Of a stretch of DNA of 64,000 nt, positions 25,420 through 34,440 are shown piece after piece. Under the pieces are notes generated by a model that did no database searches, was not told the origin of the DNA, and saw only the letters and a program-made list of their open reading frames with translations. A program made the translations under genes and the position numbers. The stretch covers positions 372,001 to 436,000 of the forward strand of contig NZ_JAJCVJ010000001.1 in the NCBI RefSeq assembly GCF_020567425.1, written 5' to 3'. The DNA comes from Salinirubrum litoreum (GTDB lineage Archaea > Halobacteriota > Halobacteria > Halobacteriales > Haloferacaceae). Positions within the stretch are counted from its first letter, which is position 1; the number at the start of each line of letters is the position of its first letter.

Positions 25420-26607
25420 CTAGTCCGCCATACTGGTCGCCGCGCAGTTGTTCGGGCCGAGCTCCAACTCGAAGGCCGTCTCCGGGTCGGTCTCCCGCTT
25501 GCCGAGGTTCGTGGCGATGATCTCCTCGTAGTTCGCCGGGCGGGGCGGCATGTCCCGCAGGACGAACTCCACGAACGCCTCCTCGTCGCCCGCGAGATCA
25601 CCCAGTCGTTCCTCGACCTCGCCGACGGTGACCGTGTAGGTCCCGTCGTCGGCCGGGTCCTCCTCGGTGCTGTAGTGGGCCGGGCAGATGCGAGTGCGGT
25701 CCGGCAGGGGGAGAATCTCGTCGCGGATCGTCCGGGAGAGTTGTCTGGCGTGGTCCTCCGCACCGGCGTCGCCAGCCTCCAGATCCGGTCGGGCGACACT
25801 CGTCCGGAAGACGGTGTCGCCGGCGAACAGCACCTCGCCGAGGTGGTAGCCGACGGTCTCGGTCGTGTGCCCCGGCAGGGCGACGGCCGTCAGGATCAGG
25901 TCGCCGACGCGGAACTCGTCGCCGTCCTCGACGAGGGTGGCGTCGTACTCCTCGGCGAAGGTCAGCCCGCGCTTCTTCGCACCCTTCGGGAGGAGTGCGC
26001 GCGCGTCGGTCGCCTCGACGACGTCCCGCAGGCCGGAGACGTGGTCGGCGTGGACGTGCGTGTCGATCACGTACTTGAGGTCGGCACCGTGGGCGTCGGC
26101 GTCGTCGACGTAGCGGTCCGCGAACGCCCGGAGGGGGTCGATCACGACCGCCTCGCCGTCGCAGACGACGAGGTAGCTGAGACAGCCACTGGAGGGGCGC
26201 TGGTACTGGACGACCGTGCCCCCCGGCGGGACCGAGAACGTCTCGGTGACCGAGAGGCGGGCCCACTCGTCCATCCCCCCAGTGAGGTTCCGGGCCTCGA
26301 TTCCCTCCTCTGCCAGCAGACTGGCGACGTACGCCGACGCCTCGCCGCGTCCGCAGACGACCGTGATCGGTTCGGCGAGGTCGTCCACGAGGTCGGGAAC
26401 GCCGCCCTTCACCTGCGCCTGTACGAACTTGATGTACGGGACGTGGTGGGCGTCGACGGTCGGCCCGTCGAGGTGCCACTCGTCGAACTCGTCGCGGTCC
26501 CGGACGTCGAGGAGGGTGATCTGCTCGCCGGCGCGCAGTCGGTCGTGGAGGTCGGCCGGGGAGACCGCAGACACGTCGGTAACGGGGTCGGGATAGTCAG
26601 AACTCAT
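25420..26607 (-). CDS. Rhodanese/persulfide dioxygenase-like MBL fusion
   Basis: 395 residues. Residues about 10-115 are a rhodanese domain (ITLLDVRDRDEFDEWHLDG; active-site Cys85 in VVCGRGEASAYVA). Residues about 120-330 form a metallo-beta-lactamase domain with THVHADH at 183-189, ALPGHTTETVGY and FAGDTVF, as in ETHE1-type persulfide dioxygenases. The order rhodanese then hydrolase is the reverse of many bacterial fusions. It probably handles glutathione-free persulfides or thiosulfate in sulfur oxidation or detoxification (inference). The start MSSDYPDPV was chosen because upstream frame extension is Arg/Pro-rich. Confidence 0.85.
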   Translation of the reverse strand: MSSDYPDPVTDVSAVSPADLHDRLRAGEQITLLDVRDRDEFDEWHLDGPTVDAHHVPYIKFVQAQVKGGVPDLVDDLAEPITVVCGRGEASAYVASLLAEEGIEARNLTGGMDEWARLSVTETFSVPPGGTVVQYQRPSSGCLSYLVVCDGEAVVIDPLRAFADRYVDDADAHGADLKYVIDTHVHADHVSGLRDVVEATDARALLPKGAKKRGLTFAEEYDATLVEDGDEFRVGDLILTAVALPGHTTETVGYHLGEVLFAGDTVFRTSVARPDLEAGDAGAEDHARQLSRTIRDEILPLPDRTRICPAHYSTEEDPADDGTYTVTVGEVEERLGDLAGDEEAFVEFVLRDMPPRPANYEEIIATNLGKRETDPETAFELELGPNNCAATSMAD

Positions 26608-26750
26608 GGCTGACGGTACGACCTCTGACAAGAAAAATACGTCGCCCAGTTGGGGAGTCGACGGCGGCGAGACCGCCGGACACGACGGCCCGATCACCTC
26701 GCTCGCGTTCCCCGGGCAACACTCAACTGCCGGCCGGCCGTAGCCAGCGT

Positions 26751-27395
26751 ATGGACGCTGCGAGTTTCCGCGAGTCTGTCGAGTCGGCGAAGGCGACCGA
26801 ACTGAACCGACTCGGTTCACAGAAACTGCTCCTGGCGCTGACGGACGCCGAGTTGGATCGCCCGACGGTCCTGCGAGTCGCCGCCGACAGCGAGAACGCG
26901 GCACGGAACACCTTCGAGACGTGGGCGAGCGACGAGGCCGACCCGGCGGCCCGCGAAGCCTTCGCCGCGGTCGCCGAGGAGGAGACCGACCACTACGACC
27001 GCGTGCTGTCGGCGATGGACGAGGACACACGCGAGGCCTACGACCCGGCAGACGGGGGGACACTCCACTCGTACCTCCGTGGCCGGGAAGACGCCGTCGA
27101 GCGAATCGCGGCGGGACTCGTCGGTCGCGGCATCGTCGCCAGCAAGACCCACCTCCAGGTGATCAGCTTCTTCGTCAACGAACCGGACGAAGCCACGGCG
27201 AACCTCTTTCGTGAACTTCGGACCGAGACCGAGGAGCGTATCGACGAGGGACTGGCCCTACTGGCCGACCACTGCGAGACAGACGCGGACTGGGAGCGAG
27301 CGCAGGCGGTCGCGGAGTACGTCGTGCAGGTAGCGTACGACGACTACGCCGACTCGCTGGAGGGGATGGGGCTCGATCCGAAGCCGATCTGTTGA
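26751..27395 (+). CDS. Rubrerythrin-like ferritin-superfamily protein
   Basis: 214 residues, almost wholly helical. NAARNTFETWASDE and FAAVAEEETDHYDRVL look like Glu/His-bearing helices of a four-helix diiron fold, with a further pair (ELRTETEERIDEGLALL and AEYVVQVAYDDYADS). The ligands are less regular than in true rubrerythrin and no rubredoxin domain is present. A haloarchaeal 'rubrerythrin family' protein of unknown role is the best description. It is divergent from the persulfide dioxygenase-like gene. Confidence 0.7.
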   Translation: MDAASFRESVESAKATELNRLGSQKLLLALTDAELDRPTVLRVAADSENAARNTFETWASDEADPAAREAFAAVAEEETDHYDRVLSAMDEDTREAYDPADGGTLHSYLRGREDAVERIAAGLVGRGIVASKTHLQVISFFVNEPDEATANLFRELRTETEERIDEGLALLADHCETDADWERAQAVAEYVVQVAYDDYADSLEGMGLDPKPIC

Positions 27396-27537
27396 CTTCG
27401 GTGGGGGGTGGAGTCACCCCGAGCAGTGCTCTCGCCCGGCGACTCGGACACGCTCGAGTGGCCGCACGCCGACTGGCCGCTCCTCCCCCCGGATCGAGTG
27501 GTCGAGAGCGTCCGTCTCTGACTACGACAGTCGCCGT

Positions 27538-28683
27538 TCAGTCCAGCAACTCCTCTCGGTGTTCGTCCAACAGCGGTGCGCGTGTGCCCGGTTTCGAGGG
27601 TGTCTCCGTCAACTTGATCGGACAACCAGCGACCGTCACCTCCCGGTCTGCGCCGGGTTGGTCGACCTCGACCAGCATCTCCCGTGCTCGGACGTGTGGG
27701 TCTTCGAAGATATCCGCCGTGTTCTGCACCGGGGCGCAGGGCACCCGACCGGCCAGTCGCGTCTCGATAGCCTCGCTCGACAACCCCGCCGCCCACTCTT
27801 CGATCTCGGCGCGTAGGCGCTCCCGATCCGCGAGGCGACTCTGCTGGTCCGGGTAGTCGGCTGCGAGGTCCGGGCGGTCCATCGCGGCACAGAGATCCCG
27901 CCAGTGACCGTCCGAGAAGGCCGCGATCACGACGTGACCGTCGGCCGACTCCACCGCGTCGTACGGAAAGAGGGTCGGGTGGGAGTTCCCCTGGCGGGTC
28001 GGCGACTCGCCGGTGTAGCTGTACTGGTAGACAGTTCGTTCGCACAGCGAGACGATGCTGTCGTACATCGCGGTGTCGACGTACTGCCCGCCGCCGCCCT
28101 GATCGCGGTGGTGAATCCCGGCGAGGATGCCGACCGCGTTCAGCACTGCGGTGAAGAGGTCGCCGATGCCGGGCCCGACCTTCGTGGGTGGGGCGTCTGC
28201 CTGGCCCGTGATCTCCATCACCCCGCCCAAGGCTTGTGCGATCAGATCGAAGGATGGCTGGCCCTGTCGGTCCGTCTCGCCCGTGCGTGGGTCGCCGAAG
28301 CCCCTGATCGAGGCGTAGATCAGGTCGGGATTGTGTTCCCGGAGCGTCTCGTAGCCGAGGTCGAACCGCTCCATCGTCCCAGCGCGGTAGTTCTCTACGA
28401 CCACGTCCGCCGTCTCCACGAGTCGGAGGAAGTCCTCGCGGTCGTCCGGCGCACCCAGATCGAGTTCGACGCTCCGCTTCCCCCGGTTGACCGACTGGAA
28501 GTAGCCGCCGTAGGCTTCCGATTCGGGATCCTCCACGAACGGCGGATTCGGCCGGATCAGGTCGCCACCCGGTCGCTCGACCTTCACTACGTCGGCCCCG
28601 AGGTCCGCGAGCAACATCGTGCAGTACGGGCCGGCGAGGACCTGCGTCAGATCGAGGACACGCAGGTCTGACAACGCTCCCAT
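27538..28683 (-). CDS. mct: Succinyl-CoA:mesaconate CoA-transferase (class III)
   Basis: 381 residues of the CaiB/BaiF family: DLTQVLAGPYCTMLLADLGA at the start, VKVERPGGDLIR, NRGKRSVELDL and AGTMERFDLGYETL, with the catalytic Asp in the GIGDLFTAVLNA segment. The genome position decides the substrate: it is divergent from glutamate mutase, methylaspartase and mesaconyl-CoA hydratase, so it should transfer CoA from succinyl-CoA to mesaconate in the methylaspartate cycle. A complementary-strand CTTAAATCT box (28708-28716) is about 29 bases before the ATG. Another acyl-CoA specificity cannot be excluded from sequence alone. Confidence 0.88.
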   Translation of the reverse strand: MGALSDLRVLDLTQVLAGPYCTMLLADLGADVVKVERPGGDLIRPNPPFVEDPESEAYGGYFQSVNRGKRSVELDLGAPDDREDFLRLVETADVVVENYRAGTMERFDLGYETLREHNPDLIYASIRGFGDPRTGETDRQGQPSFDLIAQALGGVMEITGQADAPPTKVGPGIGDLFTAVLNAVGILAGIHHRDQGGGGQYVDTAMYDSIVSLCERTVYQYSYTGESPTRQGNSHPTLFPYDAVESADGHVVIAAFSDGHWRDLCAAMDRPDLAADYPDQQSRLADRERLRAEIEEWAAGLSSEAIETRLAGRVPCAPVQNTADIFEDPHVRAREMLVEVDQPGADREVTVAGCPIKLTETPSKPGTRAPLLDEHREELLD

Positions 28684-28707
28684 GTCCCCACGCTGTCCCC
28701 CACTTCG

Positions 28708-28716
28708 CTTAAATCT
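28708..28716 (-). promoter_or_regulatory. TATA-like box for mct
   Basis: AGATTTAAG on the complementary strand, 25-33 bases before the ATG at 28683. It shares a 142-base divergent region with the glutamate mutase promoter. Confidence 0.6.
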
Positions 28717-28792
28717 TGGTGATAGATCGTGATGGTTTGGTACTGGGTCACATTGAAGGTCCTAAAACAGTATTATCATGAAAGACCATTAA

Positions 28793-28799
28793 GTTTATC
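28793..28799 (+). promoter_or_regulatory. TATA-like box for the glutamate mutase operon
   Basis: GTTTATC, about 30 bases before the ATG at 28826. AT-rich DNA precedes it (28760-28800), including two CCATTAAG-type elements that could be BRE/TATA variants. Confidence 0.6.
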
Positions 28800-28825
28800 T
28801 GTATATCACGGTTCTTCACGGCCGA

Positions 28826-29278
28826 ATGCCGCGAACTGTCATCCTCGGTGTCATCGGGTCCGACGCGCACGTCGTCGGGATCACGATCCTCGAACAGGCG
28901 CTCGAAGCGGCGGGCTTCGACGTCGTCAACCTCGGCGTCCAGACCTCCCAGCCGGAGTTCGTCGCGGGCGCACAGGACCACGGGGCGGACGCGGTACTGG
29001 TCTCCTCGCTGTACGGGCACGCCGAGCAGGACACGCGCGGGTTCCACCACCGCCTGACACAGGCGGGGCTGGGCGACGTGACGACCTACATCGGCGGCAA
29101 CCTCGCGGTCGGCCAGGACGACTTCGCGGAGACGCGCGAGACGTTCCGCGAGATGGGGTTCGACCGCGTCTTCGACGCCGAGACGGAACCCGAAGAAGCC
29201 ATCGCGGCCCTCCAACAGGACTTGGAGATTCCGCTCACCGAAACCGACGCCGAAGAACCGGCGCGGGCCACACTCTGA
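28826..29278 (+). CDS. mamA: Glutamate mutase (methylaspartate mutase) subunit S
   Basis: 150 residues. It has the B12-binding fold with the DxHxxG motif as Asp13-Ala-His15-Val-Val-Gly18 (SDAHVVG), where the His ligates cobalt from below. GASVLVSSLYGHAEQD and TYIGGNLAVG follow as in glutamate mutase S subunits. With subunit E it interconverts (S)-glutamate and (2S,3S)-3-methylaspartate, the carbon-skeleton step of the methylaspartate cycle. The stop is directly followed by the subunit E start. Confidence 0.95.
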   Translation: MPRTVILGVIGSDAHVVGITILEQALEAAGFDVVNLGVQTSQPEFVAGAQDHGADAVLVSSLYGHAEQDTRGFHHRLTQAGLGDVTTYIGGNLAVGQDDFAETRETFREMGFDRVFDAETEPEEAIAALQQDLEIPLTETDAEEPARATL

Positions 29279-30736
29279 ATGACACGCGACAAGCGTCTGC
29301 CCGAGTCGGAGCTACAGCGTATCGCCTCGGACCTCCGCGACGACTGGCCGACGGCCGAAGCGGTCGAGTTCACCGAAGCGGTCGAGTACCACGGGACGCT
29401 CCCCGCCGAGAAGCGGTTCGCCGAGGTGCTCGAAACGGCCGACCGACCGCTCCTCCAGCCACGTGCCGGCGTCCCGCGCCTGCGAGACCAGATCGAGTTG
29501 CTGGAGGGCCTGCGAACCGAAGGCGGGGCCGACCTCCTGCCGACGACAATCGACTCCTACACGCGGGACAACGAGTACGCGAAGGCACAGGAGGGGCTGG
29601 AGGAGGCCCGCGAGACGGGCGAGGACACCCTCAACGGCTTTCCCGCGGTGAACCACGGCGTCGACGGCTGTCGGGAACTGATCGAGTCGGTCGGCGCGCC
29701 GGTCGAGGTGCGCCACGGAACGCCCGACGCGCGCCTGCTGGCGATGATCACCTTCGCCGGGGGCTTCCAGAGCTTCGAGGGCGGACCCATCTCGTACAAC
29801 ATCCCGTACACGAAGCGCCGGGACCTCGCACAGACCATCGAACAGTGGCAGTTCGTCGACCGCCTCGCCGGCCTCTACACCGAGTTCGGTGTCACGATCA
29901 ACCGCGAACCGTTCGGCCCGCTCACCGGGACCTTGGTCCCGCCCTGCATCGCTATCGCGGTGATGGTCGTCGAGGGACTGCTCTCCGCCACGCAGGGCGT
30001 CAAGAGCCTCACGCTCGGCTACGGGCAGGTCGGCACCCTCGTGCAGGACGTGGCCGCGCTCCGGGCGCTCCAGTCGCTCGGCGACGAGTACCTCCCGGAC
30101 GACGTGACGGTCACGACCGTCTTCCACGAGTGGATGGGCGGGTTCCCGCCGGACGAGGCCCGCGCGAACGGCGTCATCGGACTCGGGGGCGCGACCGCCG
30201 CAATCGCCAAGCCGGACAAGGTCATCACGAAGTCGCCCCAGGAGTTCCGGGGCGTCCCGACGATGGAGGCGAACGCGGCCGGTCTCCGGACCACCAGACA
30301 GCTCATCGACATGCTGCTCGAACAGGACGTGCAGATCGACGGTATCGACGCCGAACAGGAGTTCATCGAGCGCTCGACACGCGCACTGCTCGACACGATT
30401 CTCGAACGTGGTGAGGGTGACGTGGCACGCGGGACGATCCGCGCCTTCGAGACCGGTGAGTTCGACGTCCCCTTCGCCCCATCGGAGAGCGCTGCCGGGC
30501 AGGTCTTGCCGGCGCGTGACGACGACGGCCGGGTCCGCATCCTGGAGTTCGGCGACCTCGCACTGCCCGACGAGATTCGGGAGATCCACCGGACCAAACT
30601 CGACACCCGCGCAGAGACCGAGGGCAGAGAGCCGTCGTTCAAGATGGTCGCGGACGACGTGGACGCGATCAGCGAGGGCCGACTGATCGGGCGGCCCGAC
30701 GGCTCGAACCCCGCTCCCTCGGGAGGTGACGACTGA
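29279..30736 (+). CDS. mamB: Glutamate mutase (methylaspartate mutase) subunit E
   Basis: 485 residues. The catalytic TIM-barrel subunit: QPRAGVPRLRDQIELLEGL, TTIDSYTRDNEYAKAQ, VNHGVDGCRELIESV, EVRHGTPDARLL and GGPISYNIPYTKR are family landmarks for glutamate binding and contact with the coenzyme adenosyl group. The frame has no RNA gene or other ORF between it and subunit S. It overlaps the methylaspartase ATG by one base, so the genes are co-translated. Confidence 0.95.
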   Translation: MTRDKRLPESELQRIASDLRDDWPTAEAVEFTEAVEYHGTLPAEKRFAEVLETADRPLLQPRAGVPRLRDQIELLEGLRTEGGADLLPTTIDSYTRDNEYAKAQEGLEEARETGEDTLNGFPAVNHGVDGCRELIESVGAPVEVRHGTPDARLLAMITFAGGFQSFEGGPISYNIPYTKRRDLAQTIEQWQFVDRLAGLYTEFGVTINREPFGPLTGTLVPPCIAIAVMVVEGLLSATQGVKSLTLGYGQVGTLVQDVAALRALQSLGDEYLPDDVTVTTVFHEWMGGFPPDEARANGVIGLGGATAAIAKPDKVITKSPQEFRGVPTMEANAAGLRTTRQLIDMLLEQDVQIDGIDAEQEFIERSTRALLDTILERGEGDVARGTIRAFETGEFDVPFAPSESAAGQVLPARDDDGRVRILEFGDLALPDEIREIHRTKLDTRAETEGREPSFKMVADDVDAISEGRLIGRPDGSNPAPSGGDD

Positions 30737-32067
30737 TGCGAATCGAGTCGATACGAGCAGTTCCCACCCTCTCGGCGTTCTTCTTCGACGACCAGCGAGC
30801 CATCGTGCAGGGGGCCGAGCGGGACGGCTTCGGCTATCGGGGCGACCCGGTGACGCCGGGGTTCGACGCGATCCGGGAACCCGGCGAGGCACTGACTGTC
30901 GAGATCGATCTGTCGGACGGGACGACCGCGACCGGCGACTGCGCCGCAGTCCAGTACTCCGGTGCCGGCGGCCGTGATCCCCGGTTCGTCCCCGACGACT
31001 ATCGATCGGTGATCGAGGGCCAGATCGCAGCCGAGTTCGCGGGACGCGACCCCTACCGGTTCGGCCGGAACAGCGCCATCCTCCGCGGCATCGCGGATCC
31101 GATCACCGGCACAGACCGCCTGCACACCGCGGTCAGGTACGGCGTCTCGCAGGCACTGCTCTCCGCCGCCGCGACCGCCCGCCGGACCACGATGACGGAC
31201 GTCTTGGCCGAGGAGTTCGACACCGACCCCGCGAACGAACCGGTGCCGGTGTTCGGCCAGTCGGGCGACGCCCGCCGGGTGAACGCCCGGAAGATGCTCA
31301 AGAAGCGCGTGCCGGTCCTCCCGCACGGTCTGTTCAACAGTCTCGAGAAGGTCGGCCGAGAGGGAGAGAAACTGGTCGAGTACGTCCGGTGGCTGGCGGA
31401 ATCCGCCGACGAAATCGGCACCGAAGCCGGAGACACCGACAGCACCGACAGCGCCGACAGCTACGACCCGCGATTCCACGTCGACGTGTACGGCACGCTC
31501 GGCGAGCTATTCGGGCCGCCATACGACCGACCCGAGGTCGTGGACTACTTCCGCGACCTCCAGCAGGCGGCGGGTGACTACGACCTGAGCGTCGAGGGAC
31601 CGATAGACGCCGGCGGCCGAGCAGAACAGATTCACGCGATGAGCGAACTGCGCGACGGACTCGGGGACGCGGGGATCGGCGTCGACCTCGTCGCCGACGA
31701 GTGGTGTAACACCCTGTCGGACGTGCGGGCGTTCGTCGATGCCGGCGCGGCCGACTTCGTGCAGGTCAAGACGCCCGACCTCGGCGGGATCGGCCGGAGC
31801 GCGGAGGCGGTGCTTGCCTGTCGCGGGACCGACACGCGGGCGTACCTCGGCGGGACCTGCAACGAGACGGACACCTCGGCGCGGGCCTGCGCGCACGTCG
31901 CGCTGGCGACGGACGCCGGACAACTCTTGGCGAAGCCCGGCATGGGGTTCGACGAGGGGTTCATGATCGTCACCAACGAGATGCGCCGGACGCTCGCCAG
32001 ACGCCGACACGCGCGGGGAGACAGTCGGTCGACCGAGACCGACCCGGAGGCGACCGCCGATGACTGA
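30736..32067 (+). CDS. mal: Methylaspartate ammonia-lyase
   Basis: 443 residues, about 25 longer than typical bacterial enzymes. Enolase superfamily: GRDPYRFGRNSAILRGI, KKRVPVLPHGLFNSLEKVG, DVYGTLGELF and IEGP-like SVEGPIDAG, then VKTPDLGGIGRSAEAVLACR and the C-terminal GTCNETDTSARACAHVALA and KPGMGFDEGFMIVTNEM. It removes ammonia from 3-methylaspartate to give mesaconate, using Mg2+. A short Asp/Ser/Thr-rich insert (about 225-245, GDTDSTDSADSYD) is unusual. Eight-base overlap with the next gene. Confidence 0.95.
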   Translation: MRIESIRAVPTLSAFFFDDQRAIVQGAERDGFGYRGDPVTPGFDAIREPGEALTVEIDLSDGTTATGDCAAVQYSGAGGRDPRFVPDDYRSVIEGQIAAEFAGRDPYRFGRNSAILRGIADPITGTDRLHTAVRYGVSQALLSAAATARRTTMTDVLAEEFDTDPANEPVPVFGQSGDARRVNARKMLKKRVPVLPHGLFNSLEKVGREGEKLVEYVRWLAESADEIGTEAGDTDSTDSADSYDPRFHVDVYGTLGELFGPPYDRPEVVDYFRDLQQAAGDYDLSVEGPIDAGGRAEQIHAMSELRDGLGDAGIGVDLVADEWCNTLSDVRAFVDAGAADFVQVKTPDLGGIGRSAEAVLACRGTDTRAYLGGTCNETDTSARACAHVALATDAGQLLAKPGMGFDEGFMIVTNEMRRTLARRRHARGDSRSTETDPEATADD

Positions 32068-33268
32068 CGACCGGGGACCGCGACCCGGTGACGGCCCGGT
32101 GATTCCGGACCCGACCGACCCCGACACGTTCGCCACGGCCTACCGCCGCGCCACAGTCCGGGAGAAGGGCAACTACTTCGAGGACTTCCACGAGGGCCAG
32201 ACGATCCGACACGCTCCCGGTTTGCGACTCACCCGCGACGGCGCGGAACTGTGGACCAGCCAGACGCTGAACCACGACCCGGCCTACTGGCGGACCGACG
32301 CCGCCCGCGAGCGCGGCTTCGACGAACCCCCGATCCACCCCGACTACCTGCTGGCCTGCACGATGGGACCGAGCGTCGAGGATTTGTCCGAAAAGGGCGG
32401 CTATTTCCTCGGGCGAACCGACGTGACCTTCGGCACCGACGCGGTGTACGCCGGGACCGACCTCCGGGTCGAGTCGGCGGTGGTCGACACTAGGACCTCG
32501 TCGTCCCGCCCGAACTACGGCATCGTCACGTGGGAGACGACGAACTACGACGCCGATACCGACGAGAAACTCTGTGGCTACCGCCGGACGAACATGGTCC
32601 CGCGCCGGGAGCCTGCGACCGGCGCGGGCGAGGAGGGCGACATCTCGAAGCAGTCCACCGACGACACGACCGACGAATCCACCGACGACGACACGACCGA
32701 TCGATCCGAGTCGGCGACGAGCGCGAGCGAGGAGCCGACGAGGACGGGGGACGGTGCGACCGGCGACCGAGTACCCTTCCTCGTGCCCGACGGGCCGTAC
32801 TTCGAGGACTTCCGGGACGCACTCGACCGCGCCGACGACCGGAACCGAATCGTCGCCTATCGCCACGAACACGGGCGGACGATGGACGACACGCTCGTCT
32901 CGGTGCTGCCACTGCGAACACTCAACACCGCCCGCCAGCACCACGACGCGAACGCGATGGCCGACGCGCCTTCGGGTGACGTGGTGGCGTACGGTGACGT
33001 GACACGCTCCATCGCGCTCGGGCACGCGCGGTCCGACGAAGCGACCTACCGCGAAGTCGGCTCCCGCGACGAGACGTTCCACGAGTTCGTCACACTCGGC
33101 GACACGGTCTACGGCTTCACACGTGTCCTCGACGCGACCGAGGACGGGGCGTTTCCCGGAGAGTCGGCGGTCGGCACCGTCGAGTTCGAACACGTCGCCG
33201 TCAACCAGCACGACCGGCCGCTGTACTCCGGCCACAGAACCGCCGCGATCCGCAGACGAGACGCCTGA
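32060..33268 (+). CDS. mch: Mesaconyl-CoA hydratase (double MaoC hot-dog)
   Basis: 402 residues. Two MaoC-type hot-dog domains: N-terminal NYFEDFHEGQTIRHAPGLRL, TLNHDPAYWRTDAARERGF and PPIHPDYLLACT, and C-terminal NRIVAYRHEHGRTMDDTL to VEFEHVAVNQHDRPLYSGHR. It hydrates mesaconyl-C1-CoA to beta-methylmalyl-CoA in the methylaspartate cycle. The domains are joined by an acidic low-complexity linker of about 50 residues (about 195-240, rich in Asp/Thr/Ser/Glu) that I would not expect in most homologues. Confidence 0.92.
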   Translation: MTDDRGPRPGDGPVIPDPTDPDTFATAYRRATVREKGNYFEDFHEGQTIRHAPGLRLTRDGAELWTSQTLNHDPAYWRTDAARERGFDEPPIHPDYLLACTMGPSVEDLSEKGGYFLGRTDVTFGTDAVYAGTDLRVESAVVDTRTSSSRPNYGIVTWETTNYDADTDEKLCGYRRTNMVPRREPATGAGEEGDISKQSTDDTTDESTDDDTTDRSESATSASEEPTRTGDGATGDRVPFLVPDGPYFEDFRDALDRADDRNRIVAYRHEHGRTMDDTLVSVLPLRTLNTARQHHDANAMADAPSGDVVAYGDVTRSIALGHARSDEATYREVGSRDETFHEFVTLGDTVYGFTRVLDATEDGAFPGESAVGTVEFEHVAVNQHDRPLYSGHRTAAIRRRDA

Positions 33269-33288
33269 ATACCCGAAGCTACACTCAC

Positions 33289-34407
33289 ATGACGACACGA
33301 CTCTGCAGGACGTTCCAGACCGCACCGGCCGCCGTGCCCCGCGAGAACACGGCGAAGTATCTCGACTCCGGCCTCGACGCCACCGGCTTCGCCAAACCGG
33401 ACTGGCTCGTGCCGGACATCGAAGACGGCACGGCCCCGGACATGAAGAGCGAGGCGGTCGAGAACGTGATCGACCGTCTGCCCGAGACCGACTTCGCCGG
33501 AGAGGTGTGGCCCCGCGTCCAGTGGGGGTACGACAGCCCCGCGTTCCGCGAGGCCGGCACCGAACAGATCGACACGCTGGTCCGCGAGGTCGGCGACGAG
33601 ATAGACGGACTGGTGATCCCGAAAGTCGGCAGACTGCCGGACGTGGAGCGTGTCGCGGAGATCGTCGCCGAGAGCGAGGCGACCTACGGTTACCCCACTG
33701 GATCGGTCGAGATCGCCCTGATCGTGGAGACGCCCGGTGCGAAGTCAGATCTGCGGGAGATCGCGGCGCTCGGTCGAGGCCCCGACTTGGAGCCGTCGAG
33801 AGACGATTCGGCCGCCCCGGAGACGACGCCCGACGATCCAGAGCCGACAGCCGACGACCGCCTCGACAGACTCGCGGGGCTGATCTTCGGCCCGGTTGAC
33901 TACACCGCCGAACTCGGCGGGCGTGAGATCGCGGGCGAGCGCCCGGCGTGGGAGAGTCTGCTCGTGGACCTGTCGAACGAGGCGAGTGCGAACGACATCC
34001 TCTCGGTCGGCGGGCCCTTCGACCGACTGTTCGGTGAGCGTGCTGGCGTCCGGTTCTACAACGGTGACGCCTACGCCGAGCAAGTTACGCGCGAGGCGCG
34101 GGTCGGCCTCGACGGGAGTTGGTCGCTCCACCCCAAACAGACCGTGCAGGCGAACCGCATCCACACGCCGAGTCCCGAGGAACTGGCCCGCGACGTGGAC
34201 CGCATCGAGCGGTTCCAGTCGGCCCGCGCCGAGGGCACCGGCGCGGTCACGGTCGACGGGACGATGATCGACGAGGCGACCTACCGGAACTTCGCCAACA
34301 CGGTCGAGACGGTGACGTCGATCCACGAACGAGCGCCCGCCCAACCCGAGGAACTGTACGACGAGGCTCTGCTCGCGCGGGCGCTGGACCTCGACACCGG
34401 CTACTGA
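33289..34407 (+). CDS. Beta-methylmalyl-CoA lyase (HpcH/HpaI aldolase)
   Basis: 372 residues of the CitE-like family: RENTAKYLDSGLDATGFAK, WLVPDIEDGTAPDMK (acidic Mg2+ site), VWPRVQWGYDS, DGLVIPKVGRL and GSVEIALIVETPGAK. These match malyl/citramalyl-CoA lyases. In this cluster it should split beta-methylmalyl-CoA into glyoxylate and propionyl-CoA. An acidic insert lies at about 165-190 (PETTPDDPEPTADD), just before RLAGLIFGPVDYT. Twenty bases separate it from the hydratase stop, so it is likely the last gene of the operon. Confidence 0.9.
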   Translation: MTTRLCRTFQTAPAAVPRENTAKYLDSGLDATGFAKPDWLVPDIEDGTAPDMKSEAVENVIDRLPETDFAGEVWPRVQWGYDSPAFREAGTEQIDTLVREVGDEIDGLVIPKVGRLPDVERVAEIVAESEATYGYPTGSVEIALIVETPGAKSDLREIAALGRGPDLEPSRDDSAAPETTPDDPEPTADDRLDRLAGLIFGPVDYTAELGGREIAGERPAWESLLVDLSNEASANDILSVGGPFDRLFGERAGVRFYNGDAYAEQVTREARVGLDGSWSLHPKQTVQANRIHTPSPEELARDVDRIERFQSARAEGTGAVTVDGTMIDEATYRNFANTVETVTSIHERAPAQPEELYDEALLARALDLDTGY

Positions 34408-34440
34408 CGCGCCACCGACGCGGTCGTCGCTGGCACTTCC

